DNA from: Leptospira barantonii
GTDB taxonomy: Bacteria > Spirochaetota > Leptospiria > Leptospirales > Leptospiraceae
Assembly (NCBI RefSeq): GCF_002811925.1
Contig: NZ_NPDS01000001.1
Coordinates: forward strand, 186,001-250,000
Length of the DNA stretch: 64,000 bases
Direction of reading: 5' to 3'
In this document: piece by piece, positions 63,542 through 64,000 of the stretch
Layout of the letters: each line of letters opens with the position of its first letter
How positions within the stretch are numbered: position 1 is the first letter of the stretch
The notes under the pieces: generated by a model
The model's input: the letters and a program-made list of their open reading frames with translations, nothing else
Database searches by the model: none
Told to the model about the DNA's origin: nothing
Made by a program: the position numbers and the translations under genes

Positions 63542-64000
63542 ATGAACAAGAACTTAAAAAACGTATTCTTCGTCCTGATTATTATGATGGTCGTTTTGAT
63601 CATCGCCTACAACTACGAAAACAACGCAGGCGCAACGAAGGATGTCTCCTATTCCGATTTTTTAAACATGTTGGAACCGGTGGAAGGCAAAAAGCCTCTC
63701 GGTAAATTGTATAAGGGCAACGTCGACAAATACAATAAGATCCAAATCGAAAAAGACGTGATCGAAGGTTTTTACATTCCTTCCGAATACGCGGAATCCA
63801 AAACCGCGAAACCCGTAAAATTCAGAACTACGGTCGCTCCTCTCGACAAGGACCTGATCGCTTCCTTAAGAAGAGCTAACGTGTCTTTCGACGCTCGTTC
63901 TGCTGAAGAAGGAAAGTTCTGGAGTGTGATCGGAAGCAACATTCTTCTCATCGTTATTTTAATCGGTCTCTTCTGGTTCATCATGATGAGACAAATTCAA
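63542..64000 (+). CDS. ftsH: ATP-dependent zinc metalloprotease FtsH, N-terminal part (cut by window edge)
   Basis: The first 153 codons of an FtsH-like protein from ATG 63542, which follows ACAGGAGAACTCC. Two membrane helices ([18 protein letters not shown], about 8-25; and [19 protein letters not shown], about 133-151) flank a periplasmic domain beginning [12 protein letters not shown], as in FtsH; the periplasmic part is somewhat larger than in E. coli. The AAA and protease domains lie beyond the window. It begins about 160 bases after pth and may have its own promoter. Confidence 0.88.
   Translation, partial: MNKNLKNVFFVLIIMMVVLIIAYNYENNAGATKDVSYSDFLNMLEPVEGKKPLGKLYKGNVDKYNKIQIEKDVIEGFYIPSEYAESKTAKPVKFRTTVAPLDKDLIASLRRANVSFDARSAEEGKFWSVIGSNILLIVILIGLFWFIMMRQIQ

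Overview
The window reads as a chromosomal segment of a spirochaete, most likely a Leptospira and probably of the pathogenic clade. The reasons are a DUF1564-family gene (a family I know essentially only from Leptospira), two 7TMR-DISM/SpoIIE phosphatases, many exported or lipobox proteins of unknown function, metabolic genes scattered among lipid genes, and a short dispersed repeat (core GTAGGAACTCC) in intergenic DNA. The genus call is an inference; no 16S gene is present. The DNA is moderately AT-rich and densely coding on both strands. I see no insertion sequence, prophage, CRISPR array or rRNA.

Layout. 1-3.3 kb: a truncated gene, a thiolase and two small membrane proteins. 3.6-9.2 kb: one tightly overlapping operon of acyl-CoA dehydrogenase, trpE, trpG, an MsbA-like ABC exporter and a lone receiver protein. 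9.2-16.7 kb: HEAT-repeat protein, hflX, a hom/hypothetical/STAS operon, a low-complexity membrane protein and pyrC. 16.7-23 kb: GNAT, patatin and cutA, an OmpA-like protein and a 7TM-SpoIIE-TPR phosphatase. 23-26.7 kb: a three-gene operon of beta-CASP nuclease, AMP-phosphorylase-like protein and divergent PRPP synthetase. 27-38 kb: secreted lipase, ketopantoate reductase, DUF2062, TPR lipoprotein, patatin, a second 7TM-SpoIIE phosphatase, a MaoC pair, a lipase-like hydrolase and a sulfatase-fold lipoprotein. 38.5-49.2 kb: MarR regulator, SRPBCC and DUF3052 genes, crotonase, PAS histidine kinase, RND transporter and a DegT-fold protein lacking its PLP lysine. 49.2-53.9 kb: WYL regulator, then thiolase/MarR/thioesterase with matching palindromic operators, then a VOC protein. 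53.9-58.3 kb: repeat-bearing, gene-poor accessory DNA with exported proteins and DUF1564. 58.4-64 kb: WYL regulator, ispE, tRNA-Gln, glmU (uridyltransferase domain only), prs, rplY, a pth gene with altered catalytic residues, and the start of ftsH.

How the genes work together. Many belong to acyl-CoA metabolism (acyl-CoA dehydrogenase, two thiolases, crotonase, MaoC pair, thioesterase, lipase, patatins), which fits an organism living on long-chain fatty acids. Two SpoIIE-type phosphatases and a STAS protein suggest partner-switching signalling. The observations most worth following are the Pth whose catalytic residues are all replaced, the DegT protein with Gln for the catalytic Lys, apparent non-ATG/GTG/TTG starts of trpE (CTG) and hflX (ATT), the nucleotide phosphorolysis cluster, and the paired 28/16-bp MarR-type operators.
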